From Planctomycetota bacterium (GTDB lineage Bacteria > Planctomycetota > Phycisphaerae > UBA1845 > PWPN01): 64,000 nucleotides of DNA. Position 1 is the first letter of the stretch; the number at the start of each line of letters is the position of its first letter. Below are positions 9,123 to 17,296 of the stretch, one piece after another. The stretch is taken from NCBI GenBank assembly GCA_029550525.1, contig JAKPHF010000036.1, forward strand, positions 1 through 64,000. The letters are read 5' to 3'. Made by a program: the position numbers and the translations under genes. The notes beneath the pieces were generated by a model. The model had not been told where the DNA came from and made no database searches. It saw only the letters and a program-made list of their open reading frames with translations.

Positions 9123-10295
9123 ATGAAGTCTCACGGACTGGTTTTTCTGGGCATCGGTTTGCCGCTCGGCCTGATGATGGTCGTGTGGCGGTATCTGGAC
9201 CATGTATCGCTGCCGGCCGAACGTTCGCATGCGCAAGCGGTGTCGACGGCCGCTCCGCAACCCGTGAAGCGAGGCGACCCGGCTGATTTGCGGCTGTTCC
9301 CCGCACCCGAGCGAGAGCCGGTGTCCGGTTCGGGTGAAACCGCGAACGAACTCGCCGGCGGGTGGACGGACACGGTGAGCGCGTGGCTGGATCAACTCTT
9401 GCAGGCCGCCCGCCGCGATCCGGACTTGCAGCGCAAAGCTGCTGCGACCCTCCTTCAACAGGGCCGATATGCCGAAGCGGCCGAAGCGTTCGACCGGCTG
9501 CTCGTGCGCGACGCGGATGATCCGGCGCTGCTGAGCGGTAAAGCCATGGCACTAACGGCCATGGACGAGCACGAGGATGCGATGATCCTGTTCGCTGCCG
9601 CCCTTCGCGCCCGTCCGCAGGATGCGACGCTGCAGTTCAATCACGCCGTCAGCCTCTTGCGCTGCGGCGAAACCGACAAAGCCGCCGCCGCGTTCAAAAA
9701 GCTGCTCGAAGCCCACCCGGGCCACGTCCAAGCGATGTACAACCTCGCGATTCTGCGGCAGGCGGCTGGCCAAAACGCCGAAGCGCTGGAATTGTGGCGG
9801 CAACTCACTGACGGCGACACCACCAGCCGGCCGGCGGCAGCGGCGCAGGAGCTGTCGCCTCGCATGCTCGCGGGAGCGTGGGCCCATCGCGGCGAACTGG
9901 CTCTCGAACTGAAGCACCCTCAGGAAGCGGAGACGTGTTTCCTGAACGTCGTGCGACTCGAACCGCGCAACGCGACGGCCTGGTGCAACGTGGGCATCGC
10001 CCGGGCCGCACAGGTGCGGCGGGATGATGCGTTGACCGCCCTACAGATCGCGCTGCAACTGGATCCCGATCTCGTGCCGGCGCTCAATCAGGCCGCATAC
10101 ATTCATGCCGCTCTCTATCGCGACCTGGGCCACGCGGAGCATGGCCAGGCGGTCGCGGATTATTGCCGCCGATCACTACGGGCCAATCCCCGCCAGCCAA
10201 ACATCATCGAGCTGTTGCGAGCCGCGAGCTGGTTCGATCGCGGCGAACGTGATGCGGCGACGAGCAACACCGACGAAGGGCATCGCCCAGAGTAG
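9123..10295 (+). CDS. Membrane-anchored TPR protein
   Basis: A 390-residue protein with an N-terminal membrane segment (about residues 5-22, GLVFLGIGLPLGLMMVVW), a Pro/Ala-rich linker, and from about residue 95 a run of tetratricopeptide repeats. Examples are LLQQGRYAEAAEAFDRLLVR, AVSLLRCGETDKAAAAFKKL, and a repeat containing NVGIARAAQVRRDDALTALQ. TPR superhelices are protein-docking platforms, so this is probably an envelope scaffold. No enzymatic domain is visible. The gene stands alone on the plus strand and is followed by short repeats and a convergent lipoprotein gene. Its specific role is unknown. Confidence 0.8.
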   Translation: MKSHGLVFLGIGLPLGLMMVVWRYLDHVSLPAERSHAQAVSTAAPQPVKRGDPADLRLFPAPEREPVSGSGETANELAGGWTDTVSAWLDQLLQAARRDPDLQRKAAATLLQQGRYAEAAEAFDRLLVRDADDPALLSGKAMALTAMDEHEDAMILFAAALRARPQDATLQFNHAVSLLRCGETDKAAAAFKKLLEAHPGHVQAMYNLAILRQAAGQNAEALELWRQLTDGDTTSRPAAAAQELSPRMLAGAWAHRGELALELKHPQEAETCFLNVVRLEPRNATAWCNVGIARAAQVRRDDALTALQIALQLDPDLVPALNQAAYIHAALYRDLGHAEHGQAVADYCRRSLRANPRQPNIIELLRAASWFDRGERDAATSNTDEGHRPE

Positions 10296-10393
10296 CAACG
10301 CTTCTGCTCATCAGAGGGCGAGAGTGTCTGGCCCCTCAATTCTCCCTTCTGCGTTGAACACGTATTCGCTGGCCTATCCCTGCCCGCCGCCGG

Positions 10394-10421
10394 CTCATAG
10401 CTGATAGCTGATAGATGACAG
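10394..10421. repeat. Heptameric repeat (CTCATAG-CTGATAG-CTGATAG-ATGACAG)
   Basis: Four head-to-tail 7-base units with one or two changes each. It belongs to the same style of intergenic heptamer array seen at 29148, 35886, 49616, 54171, 55893 and 63035. Confidence 0.85.
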
Positions 10422-10432
10422 ATATTTGCCAC

Positions 10433-11431
10433 CTACTTCCAGGCGGGCAAGATGCCCGCACCCCAGACGGTTTGAGCCGGTTGTGTCGCCGGTTGCGATG
10501 CCGGCTGCGTCGCGGGTTGGGTGGCCGGCGGCAGATCGGAGTAGTCCACCACCATGCCGCCGATGCGCGGGCTGGGGACCGTGCGATCCATGACCACCGC
10601 ACCGAATCGCCAGCGCGGCGGGAGCACGGACTCCGGTTCGGCCCAATGGAGAATCGGTTTTCCGCTGACCAGTCGGTAATCATGCGAGCTAGCGAACGGG
10701 AAGATGAGAAACCGACCCGACATCTGCTCGGTCCGCTGCACTTCGCCCATTTCGGCCGACAGCCATAGATAGCTGGTCCAGTTCATCTCGAATATCCACG
10801 AAAGCCGCACGACCAGATCCACCCGCGTTCGCAGGCAACCGTCGAACCGGCCGGCCGGCGTCTCCACGTCTTCGAAGCCTTCGATCTCGGCCGTTCGCGT
10901 CAGCGTTCCCTGGGAGAGCAGGCGTCCATCGTACTCGTAGTAGACGATGGGCGTGGAGGCAGTCTGCGGCAGGCCCGGCTGCAGATCCGGCGGGAGCGGC
11001 TCCATCGGCTCGATCAGCTCGAACATGAACGCCGTGCCGCCCTCGAGCGGAGCTTTCGGTCGACGCTGAGTCTGAGGACTTTCGATGTCGCGGCGCTGCA
11101 GGTAGGTCTCCAGCGGGAGAAACTCGCGTCCGAGGAGCTTGCCTTCGATCAACTGCGTCGGCCCCGACCACCGGGTGTAGATGGTCGCGTGGCTGTCGGT
11201 CTCACCGGACGCGGTTCGCACGTAGTTCCAGAGGCCCAGACGACTGGCCCGGAGAAACGGTTCCAGACTGAAGGGCTGCCCGGTCGCTTCCTCTTGTGCG
11301 GTGACGGAGGTCGGTGCGGGCTCGATCGGTTTGGGCCCTTTCAGACTGCAACCGGCCGGCAACGTCAAAACGCCGGCGAGCAGAACCAATGAGCACCAAC
11401 CGTGAACGGCAACCCTGGATGGATAAAACAA
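10433..11431 (-). CDS. Predicted lipoprotein of unknown function with a TQP-repeat tail
   Basis: A 332-residue protein with a lipoprotein signal peptide (LVLLAGVLTLPAGC, Cys about residue 28), so it is membrane anchored. The mature part has no domain I recognise; it contains WNYVRTASGETDSHATIYTR and DVETPAGRFDGCLRTRVDL. The C-terminus is a low-complexity (A/S)-T-Q-P run, then GAGILPAWK encoded by an inserted palindromic repeat. The start is a TTG with GGAGGC about 6 bases upstream; no ATG gives a signal peptide. It follows trpF by 34 bases on the same strand and may be cotranscribed with it, although no functional tie is evident. Confidence 0.65.
   Translation of the reverse strand: MFYPSRVAVHGWCSLVLLAGVLTLPAGCSLKGPKPIEPAPTSVTAQEEATGQPFSLEPFLRASRLGLWNYVRTASGETDSHATIYTRWSGPTQLIEGKLLGREFLPLETYLQRRDIESPQTQRRPKAPLEGGTAFMFELIEPMEPLPPDLQPGLPQTASTPIVYYEYDGRLLSQGTLTRTAEIEGFEDVETPAGRFDGCLRTRVDLVVRLSWIFEMNWTSYLWLSAEMGEVQRTEQMSGRFLIFPFASSHDYRLVSGKPILHWAEPESVLPPRWRFGAVVMDRTVPSPRIGGMVVDYSDLPPATQPATQPASQPATQPAQTVWGAGILPAWK
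10442..10464. repeat. Dispersed palindromic repeat GGCGGGCAAGATGCCCGC inside a gene end
   Basis: Near-perfect hairpin. Read on the minus strand it encodes the last residues (GAGILPAWK) of the lipoprotein gene, and its flank provides the TAG stop. Related copies lie at 17588-17639, 35957-36003, 44755-44778 and, diverged, 31661-31685. Confidence 0.85.
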
Positions 11432-11465
11432 GATCCGCCTCCGCGATAATCGGCTGGATCACTGA

Positions 11466-12140
11466 TTACAAGCTTTCGCACTTGGCTCGCCGGACGAACT
11501 GCTGCATTTTCTCGAAGTCCTTGACGCCCGGGCGACCTGGCACTTCGACACCGGAGGACACATCCACGCCGTAAGGCCGCGCGGTGGTGATCGCCTCGAC
11601 CACATTGTCCGGGTTCAGCCCGCCGGCAAGAATGATGGGCGGCCAGCCAGCCAGCTTGCCCGCCTCGGCCGCCTGCCGTAACCAGTTCCACTCGAATGAC
11701 TGGCCGGTGCCGCCCAATTGATCGGGATGGTGCGTATCGAGCACGATGGCGTAAGGCAAGCGCCCGCCCATCGCCGACAACCAGTTGTTCACCTCGTCCG
11801 CGAACTGTTCGTCGCGCACCGGCACCACCGGCATGGGCTTGAAACCATCCTGAGTCAACAACGCCAGGCTGCCGGACGAGACCTCGCCGTACACCTGGAT
11901 GTGCGACACCCAACACTGGCCCAGAAACTCGAGCAGGTCGTCGGGAAGACGTCCCATTTCGAGTCGCACGAGCGCGACCGGAGTTACGAACGGCGGGATG
12001 GCCTGAAGAATGTCACCGGCCAGCTCAGGCTCGATGCGGCGCGGTCCGCTCACAAAGTTCAAGCCAATGGCATCCGCGCCGGCCCGCGCCGCAGCCAATG
12101 CGCTCTCGACACTCGTCACTCCGCAGATCTTGACCCGCAC
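11466..12140 (-). CDS. trpF: Phosphoribosylanthranilate isomerase
   Basis: Catalyses the Amadori rearrangement of phosphoribosylanthranilate to CdRP in tryptophan synthesis, in the cytoplasm. The protein begins MRVKICGVTS with the catalytic Cys in KICG. It continues with GADAIGLNFVSGPRRI, the catalytic Asp in IVLDTHHPDQLGGTG, and the phosphate-binding IILAGGLNPDN and DVSSGVE. The start is taken as GTG at 12140 because TrpF proteins begin at this point; an ATG at 12191 would add 17 unconserved residues. Length is 224 residues, normal for the family. No other trp gene is in the window, so the pathway genes are scattered. Confidence 0.93.
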   Translation of the reverse strand: MRVKICGVTSVESALAAARAGADAIGLNFVSGPRRIEPELAGDILQAIPPFVTPVALVRLEMGRLPDDLLEFLGQCWVSHIQVYGEVSSGSLALLTQDGFKPMPVVPVRDEQFADEVNNWLSAMGGRLPYAIVLDTHHPDQLGGTGQSFEWNWLRQAAEAGKLAGWPPIILAGGLNPDNVVEAITTARPYGVDVSSGVEVPGRPGVKDFEKMQQFVRRAKCESL

Positions 12141-12416
12141 GATGCACCCGAATCCAAGTTGTCCAAGAAATCCGCGTCCCGTAACGCACATTCGGCATGA
12201 CTAAGCATACGGGGAGGCTCTTTGAAAGCAAAGCGCCTGACCGTTCCAGACGATCTCCTAGACTGACCGACGCACGGTCGGCACGGAGCCGAGCACCAGC
12301 CAGGACTGCGACACTCACGCTGACGCAGTCCCTTGTTGCATTTCTCCACCGGCTTCCGATAACCCGTGCCGCATGCGTCCGTTCGGCTACTGCGTTTCGG
12401 GGTTCAAGGGAGCGAC

Positions 12417-13295
12417 ATGAAGACAGGACAGTCCCTGCGTGCTCAACGCATTCCGCACGCCGTGGCGTGGCGGCGTCGCGCCCCCATGTCACTGATGGTG
12501 GCGGTCCAACTCGCCGGTTGTGCGCTGCTGAGCGGCTGCGAAAGCACGGCCAGGGAGGACGCGTTCGGACGGACTTACTACATCGACGGGGCAGGCAACT
12601 GGGGTTACGGCGTGGCGGAAGTCTACGAAGGGCTTCGCAAGGCCGGCTACCAGGGCAGAATCATCAACTTCCGCTGGTCGCCGACCCTCAATCCGGCGCT
12701 GGACCAGACGGTCGGACGACCCATTGCCCGGCTCAGGGGCATCGACCTGGCCCACGAGATCAACCGATACCTGCGCGAGTATCCCGGCCGTCAGGTGAAC
12801 ATCATCTGCTTGTCCGCGGGCACCGGCGTGGGCGTGTGGGCGTGCGAGGCGCTCGAGCCGCCGGCCCAGGTACATAACCTGGTGATGCTCGGGTCGAGCC
12901 TGGCCAGCAACTATGACATTCGCAAAGCGCTGTCCAACATCAGCGGGAGTATCTTCGTGTACTACGCTCCGGGCGACATGATCCTGCAAGGACCCGTGCG
13001 GTCGCTGGGCACGATTGACGGTCAGATCGGCGTGGATAGCGTGGGCCTGGTCGGGTTGCGGCCGCCGGGGGTGAGGACGGACAAGATCGTGAACATCCCG
13101 TGGCAGCCCAAGTACGAGCGATACGGTTGGACGGGCGCGCATACGGATGCGACCAGCGAACCGTTCGTCCGCCTCGTCCTGGCCCGCCACATTCTTCCCG
13201 CAACCGAGGCGATTGCGTCAAGCAAGCAAACCTCCGCCCCATCGCGGGCCGGCACAGCGACGGTCACTCAGGCCGCCATCCATCCGACGCGCTGA
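12417..13295 (+). CDS. Alpha/beta-hydrolase-like lipoprotein
   Basis: A 292-residue secreted protein with a lipoprotein-type signal (VAVQLAGCALLSGC). The nucleophile-elbow candidate is NIICLSAGTGVGVWACEAL: Ser sits in a C-x-S-x-G context rather than the classical G-x-S-x-G. GAGNWGYGVAEVYEGL near the start and YYAPGDMIL further on (where the acid loop is expected), together with a late His (GWTGAHTD), fit a serine hydrolase fold. Start at ATG 12417 has GGGAG upstream; the ATG at 12486 is an alternative. It is the first gene of a same-strand run with an ABC-2 exporter and an acyltransferase-like gene, though the next gene is over 100 bases away. Substrate unknown. Confidence 0.65.
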   Translation: MKTGQSLRAQRIPHAVAWRRRAPMSLMVAVQLAGCALLSGCESTAREDAFGRTYYIDGAGNWGYGVAEVYEGLRKAGYQGRIINFRWSPTLNPALDQTVGRPIARLRGIDLAHEINRYLREYPGRQVNIICLSAGTGVGVWACEALEPPAQVHNLVMLGSSLASNYDIRKALSNISGSIFVYYAPGDMILQGPVRSLGTIDGQIGVDSVGLVGLRPPGVRTDKIVNIPWQPKYERYGWTGAHTDATSEPFVRLVLARHILPATEAIASSKQTSAPSRAGTATVTQAAIHPTR

Positions 13296-13409
13296 ACGTC
13301 ACTCACCGGCGATCCGCCCCGGCTCGTCGGCTTGGCCGTGACAACCTGCCGGTACCGCAACGCATGCCGCCCGCAGCGGCCTTTAGCTTCCCCCGTCAAA
13401 TCGTCTACA

Positions 13410-14402
13410 ATGCTGCGGATGGCCCAGATTCAGGTTGACCAACTGAGCAAGACCTTCAAGGTACCGGAACGCGAGGGCGGTTTCGCCGCGGCCATGAAGA
13501 GTCTCATCCTGCGCAAGTACCGGCAGGTCCAGGCGGTGGACCGCGTCAGCTTCCAGATCGACGACGGCGAGATCGTGGGGTTCCTCGGACCCAACGGAGC
13601 GGGCAAGACCACCACGCTCAAGATGCTCAGCGGGCTCCTGCATCCGACGTCCGGGCAAGCGACCGTGCTCGGCCATGTGCCCTGGCGCCGCGAGGCCGCC
13701 TATCTCCGCCGCATCAGCATGGTCATGGGCCAGCGGAGCCAACTCAACTGGGATCTGCCGGCCATGGACTCGTTTCTCGTGCACATGGCGGTCTATCGCG
13801 TGGACCGCGAAGAGGGTCGGCGCACGCTGGACGAGATGATCGAACTGCTGGACATCGGCCACGTGCTGGGCAAGCAGGTCCGCACGCTCTCGCTCGGCGA
13901 GCGCATGAAGTGCGAGATCTGCGTGTCGCTGCTGCACCGTCCCTCGGTGCTGTTCCTCGACGAGCCCACGCTCGGCCTCGACCTGACCATGCAGGACCGC
14001 ATCCGCGGGTTCATCCGGGAATACAACCGACGCTACGGAGCGACGATCATCCTGACGTCGCACTACATGGCCGACGTGACCGCCCTGTGCAAGCGGATCG
14101 TCGTGATCGACCACGGTCACATCCTGTTCGACGGACCGCTCACGTCGCTGAGCGCTCGCCTGGCTCCGTTCAAGGTCATTTCGATCGACCTCCAGCAGGA
14201 CGTCAACGGCTATCCGTTCGAGCGCATGGGCGAAGTCCTCGCCCGGGAGGGCCGCAAGATCAAGCTGCGTGTGAACAAGGAGGACGCCGCGGCCGTTACC
14301 AGCCGGCTGCTCGCCGATCTGGCCGTTCTCGATCTGACCATCGAAGACCCACCCATCGAAGACGTGATTCGACAGGTGTTCGCCGGGGGCAACACGCCAT
14401 GA
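13410..14402 (+). CDS. ABC-2 type exporter, ATP-binding subunit
   Basis: Cytoplasmic ATPase of a NatA/DrrA-like ABC-2 exporter. Visible motifs are Walker A GFLGPNGAGKTTTLKML, Q-loop region MVMGQRSQLNWDLPAMDSF, ABC signature LSLGERMK, Walker B VLFLDEPTLGLD and the switch His in ILTSHYM. Length from ATG 13410 is 330 residues; the in-frame ATG at 13419 (MAQIQVDQL) is equally possible and no clear ribosome site decides. The stop overlaps the next start by four bases (ATGA), so translation is coupled to the first permease. The variant LSLGERM and the relaxed N-terminus are typical of the ATPases paired with PF06182-type permeases. Cargo is unknown. Confidence 0.9.
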   Translation: MLRMAQIQVDQLSKTFKVPEREGGFAAAMKSLILRKYRQVQAVDRVSFQIDDGEIVGFLGPNGAGKTTTLKMLSGLLHPTSGQATVLGHVPWRREAAYLRRISMVMGQRSQLNWDLPAMDSFLVHMAVYRVDREEGRRTLDEMIELLDIGHVLGKQVRTLSLGERMKCEICVSLLHRPSVLFLDEPTLGLDLTMQDRIRGFIREYNRRYGATIILTSHYMADVTALCKRIVVIDHGHILFDGPLTSLSARLAPFKVISIDLQQDVNGYPFERMGEVLAREGRKIKLRVNKEDAAAVTSRLLADLAVLDLTIEDPPIEDVIRQVFAGGNTP

Positions 14403-15208
14403 GAGCCGTGCTGTCCGCCATGCCCGCCTTCCTGCGGGAATCCATGGCCACCATGTTCCAGTACCGCGGCGAGATCCTGCTCTGGGCCATCTGGGGCGTG
14501 GTCTACCCGGCCGTCGCCATGGCCATGTGGTCGGCGGCGGTGGCCGGCGCGCCTGGCGGCCACGAGATCGGCGGATACGCCCCCCGCGATTTTGCGGCCT
14601 ACTTCTGGCTGACTATGGTCATCGGCCATATCTGCACGGCCTGGGACGTCTACGAGCTGGGCTACCTCGTGCAGTCTGGCAAGCTGTCGCCCAAGCTGCT
14701 GCGGCCCGTGCTGCCGGTCTGGCAGAGCCTGGCCGACAACATCGCGTACAAGGTGGTCAGCCTCGGCGTGCTGGTGCCCATCTGGGTGCTCATCGTGCTG
14801 CTGACCCGGCCGCAGTTCGGCATCGATCGCCACGCGGCAACGTTCGCGGTTCCGGCCATCCTCATGGCCGCCATAATCAACTATCTGTGGTGCTACAACC
14901 TGGCCATGGTTGCGTTCTGGGTGACGCGGATGGAAGCCATCGGCCAGGGCTGGTTCGGCGCCGGCCTGTTCTTCGGGGGCCGCCTGGCGCCGCTGTCGAT
15001 CATGCCCGAGCCGTTGCAGAAGATCGCTTCCGCTCTGCCGTTCAAGTGGGTGGTCTACTTCCCCTGCGAGATGCTCATGGGCCGATTGTCGGATCGGGCG
15101 ATCTGGACCGGGCTGGGCAACCAACTGGCGTGGGTCGCGTTCGGGCTGGTCGTGTTCTGCGTGATGTGGCGCATGGGCGTTAAGCGCTATTCCGCGGTGG
15201 GTGCGTAA
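14399..15208 (+). CDS. ABC-2 exporter permease subunit 1 (PF06182-like)
   Basis: A 269-residue membrane protein with about six hydrophobic segments, of the ABC-2 family typified by MFQYRGEILLWAIWGVVYP near the N-terminus and YELGYLVQSGKLSPKLLRP in the middle, a conserved cytoplasmic coupling segment before a transmembrane pair. The C-terminal part has LPFKWVVYFPCEMLMGR, also typical of this permease family. The ATG overlaps the ATPase stop by four bases. It presumably heterodimerises with the second permease. The substrate cannot be deduced; relatives export lipids, polyketides or cell-surface material. Confidence 0.88.
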   Translation: MRAVLSAMPAFLRESMATMFQYRGEILLWAIWGVVYPAVAMAMWSAAVAGAPGGHEIGGYAPRDFAAYFWLTMVIGHICTAWDVYELGYLVQSGKLSPKLLRPVLPVWQSLADNIAYKVVSLGVLVPIWVLIVLLTRPQFGIDRHAATFAVPAILMAAIINYLWCYNLAMVAFWVTRMEAIGQGWFGAGLFFGGRLAPLSIMPEPLQKIASALPFKWVVYFPCEMLMGRLSDRAIWTGLGNQLAWVAFGLVVFCVMWRMGVKRYSAVGA

Positions 15209-15240
15209 GGAAGGCAGATAGAACCCGAAAGCAAGTTCGT

Positions 15241-16029
15241 ATGCTCCGCTACCTCAAGCTCATTCTGCTTTTCACCCGGGTCAGCGTGCAGGACAGTGCC
15301 GCCTACCGCACGGACTTCATCGCCCACGTGCTCGTGACGCTCGCCAATTTCGGCGCCGAGTTGGTGGGCTTGTGGACCATCTTCTCCAACACGCGGTCGC
15401 TCAACGGCTGGGGCGTGTTCGAGATGGTCGCTCTGCTGGGCGTTTTCCGCATGGTCAGTGGGCTCATCGGCCTGACCATCGCCCCCAACATGCGGCTCAT
15501 CATGGACGACATTCGCGAAGGCAAGCTGGACTTCGTCATCCTCAAGCCCGTGAACTCGCAGTTCTTCGTGAGCTTCCGCCGCGTGGTGGTCTGGCGGCTC
15601 GCGGACATCACGCTGGGCATCCTGCTGGTGGTGATTGCCTGCGTGAAGATGGCGTCCAGCATCACCGCCGGTCATGTGTTCATGTTCATTGCCATGCTGC
15701 TCGCCGGCGGCGTGATCATCTATTCGTTCTGGCTGGTACTGGCCACGCTAGCCTTCTGGCTCACCCGCGTGAACAACATGGAGATGGTCTTCTGGAACGT
15801 CTTCGAGGCCGGCCGCTACCCCGTGGACATCTACCGGCCCATGATTCGCCGGGCGCTGACCTACATCGTGCCGCTGGCGTTCATCACCACGTTCCCGGCC
15901 GGAGCGCTGGTTGGTCGCACGCAGTTGTCGGGGCTGGCGTTGGCCGTGCTGTTCGCCGTCGGGTCGCTGGCCGTGGCATCGAGCTTCTGGCGCTACGGCC
16001 TGCGACACTATAGCGGTGCCAGCGCGTGA
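15241..16029 (+). CDS. ABC-2 exporter permease subunit 2 (PF06182-like)
   Basis: A 262-residue polytopic protein related in plan to the preceding permease. It opens MLRYLKLILLFTRVSVQDS, followed by AAYRTDFIAHVLVTLANFGAEL, and contains the family coupling segment DDIREGKLDFVILKPVNSQFF, matching YLVQSGKLSPKLLRP of its partner. The C-terminus shows EAGRYPVDIYRPMIRRAL, another family-wide segment. It lies 32 bases after the first permease and 50 bases before the acyltransferase-like gene, consistent with a single transcript of ATPase, two permeases and acyltransferase. Cargo unknown. Confidence 0.88.
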   Translation: MLRYLKLILLFTRVSVQDSAAYRTDFIAHVLVTLANFGAELVGLWTIFSNTRSLNGWGVFEMVALLGVFRMVSGLIGLTIAPNMRLIMDDIREGKLDFVILKPVNSQFFVSFRRVVVWRLADITLGILLVVIACVKMASSITAGHVFMFIAMLLAGGVIIYSFWLVLATLAFWLTRVNNMEMVFWNVFEAGRYPVDIYRPMIRRALTYIVPLAFITTFPAGALVGRTQLSGLALAVLFAVGSLAVASSFWRYGLRHYSGASA

Positions 16030-16079
16030 CGCCGGCCGCGATGTGAACGCCCGCCGACACGAATCGAGCGGAACTGCCC

Positions 16080-17048
16080 ATGGTTCGAAAGCTCATCGCC
16101 TGGATTCTCTTCACGCTGAGCAACTTGCACCGGCGCATGCTCGTGGTGTACTTCGGCGTGCTGGGACCGCGGTTCGCGTACGCGTTCACCGGGCTCCTGG
16201 CCCGCCTTCTCTACGACGCGGTGGACCCGCTGCGGCGGCGAAGCGAGGCTCAGGCCCGGGCCGCCCTGGCCAACACTCCGTATGCCGATCGCATCCAGGA
16301 ACTGGCCCGGCAGGCCTTTGTGCACCGGATGTGGAATCTGGCCGACCTGCTCCTGGCCGACCGCTATCTGCATCGCGGCACATTCGCGCGATACGGTGGA
16401 ACCGTGCCCGAACCGTACCTGAGCCGGATGCTGGCCGCCCAGCGGCGCGGGCAGGCCGCGATTCTGTTGAGTGCGTACTACAGTTCGTTCGATCTGTTGC
16501 CGGTGTTTCTCGGCTTCAACGGCATCCATAGCAGTGCCGTATATCTGCCGCACGCCAACCCACAGTTCGATGCCCATCGGCGGCGCATTCGCGGCCGCAG
16601 CGGCGTGGAGTTGATCCCGATCGGCGAGGCGGCCCGAATCGAGTCGGTGCTGGCGGCCGGCGGGACGGTTGCTCTCATCGCGGATCATCACGCCGACCGC
16701 AAGGGCCTGCCGGTCACGTTCCTGGGCCTACCCACGCGCGCCATCCGCTCGGTGGGCCTGCTCGCCTGGCGCTACGACGCCGACGTGGTGGTCGCGGGTA
16801 TCCGCCGGGTAGGCGAGCAGTTCCGCTTCGATGTCGTGGTCGAAGACATCATCCTGCACGACGAATGGAAATCGGTGGACGACCCGGTGGTGTACATCAC
16901 GGAGCGGTATCTGCGCGGCCTGGAACGGCTGATCCTGGCCGACCCGGCACAGTATCTGTGGGCCTATCCACGATGGGGCAAAGAGATGGGCGAACGCTTG
17001 GAACGGGAGTACGCTGAGCGGCACACAGGAACGACGGGATCGGCGTGA
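16080..17048 (+). CDS. LpxL/HtrB-family acyltransferase homologue with altered catalytic motif
   Basis: A 322-residue protein of the LpxL/LpxM (lysophospholipid/lipid A acyltransferase) superfamily with an N-terminal membrane-associated helix. The family tail is clear: VALIADHHADRKGLPVTFLG matches the segment LpxL-type enzymes carry before their last helix, and AQYLWAYPRWGKE matches the C-terminal W-x-x-R-x-W/F region. However, the H-x4-E/D catalytic motif, normally TGHxGNWE, reads SAYYSSFD (residues 131-138): the catalytic His is Tyr133 and the acid is Asp138. It may be inactive, use another residue, or bind rather than acylate a lipid. It is the last gene of the ABC-2 cluster and may process or hand over the exported lipid. 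Confidence 0.75.
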   Translation: MVRKLIAWILFTLSNLHRRMLVVYFGVLGPRFAYAFTGLLARLLYDAVDPLRRRSEAQARAALANTPYADRIQELARQAFVHRMWNLADLLLADRYLHRGTFARYGGTVPEPYLSRMLAAQRRGQAAILLSAYYSSFDLLPVFLGFNGIHSSAVYLPHANPQFDAHRRRIRGRSGVELIPIGEAARIESVLAAGGTVALIADHHADRKGLPVTFLGLPTRAIRSVGLLAWRYDADVVVAGIRRVGEQFRFDVVVEDIILHDEWKSVDDPVVYITERYLRGLERLILADPAQYLWAYPRWGKEMGERLEREYAERHTGTTGSA

Positions 17049-17062
17049 CGGGCCTGGCTGCC

Positions 17063-17108
17063 AAAAAAGCGTCGCGCCCGGACGGGTTGTTCCCCGCCGG
17101 GCGCGACG
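17063..17108 (-). terminator. Rho-independent terminator for the small minus-strand gene
   Basis: A 12-bp perfect stem (17070-17081 with 17097-17108, CGTCGCGCCCGG/CCGGGCGCGACG), followed on the minus strand by six T residues (17063-17068). It also lies just beyond the acyltransferase-like gene and may work in both directions. Confidence 0.85.
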
Positions 17109-17146
17109 TTTGCTCGTGCTACTGGGCACAACGTCGGATGTGGGTC

Positions 17147-17296
17147 TCAGCTGTCGCCGTCGGACGCGTAGATGGATGTATCCACGATCCAACCGATCCA
17201 CGAGCCGAGGCCCAGGGCGTAGGTTTCTTTGGCCAGAGGCAGCCCGACCAGAAACGCAGCCAGACCAGCGATGAACAGTTTGCTCTTGTGCAGCAT
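17147..17296 (-). CDS. Small 49-residue membrane or secreted peptide
   Basis: A short gene with good signals: AAGGAG 9 bases before the ATG at 17296, and a clean terminator 40 bases after the stop. The product starts MLHKSKLFIAGLAAFLVGLP, a basic N-terminus plus hydrophobic segment, then KETYALGLGSWIGWIVDTSI and an acidic end (DGDS). It is either a small membrane protein or an exported peptide. No family was recognised. A weak promoter (GTTCAA and AGATTA, read on the minus strand, 17-base spacing, 17367-17395) lies upstream. The longer open frame to 17422 lacks a ribosome site. Confidence 0.65.
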   Translation of the reverse strand: MLHKSKLFIAGLAAFLVGLPLAKETYALGLGSWIGWIVDTSIYASDGDS

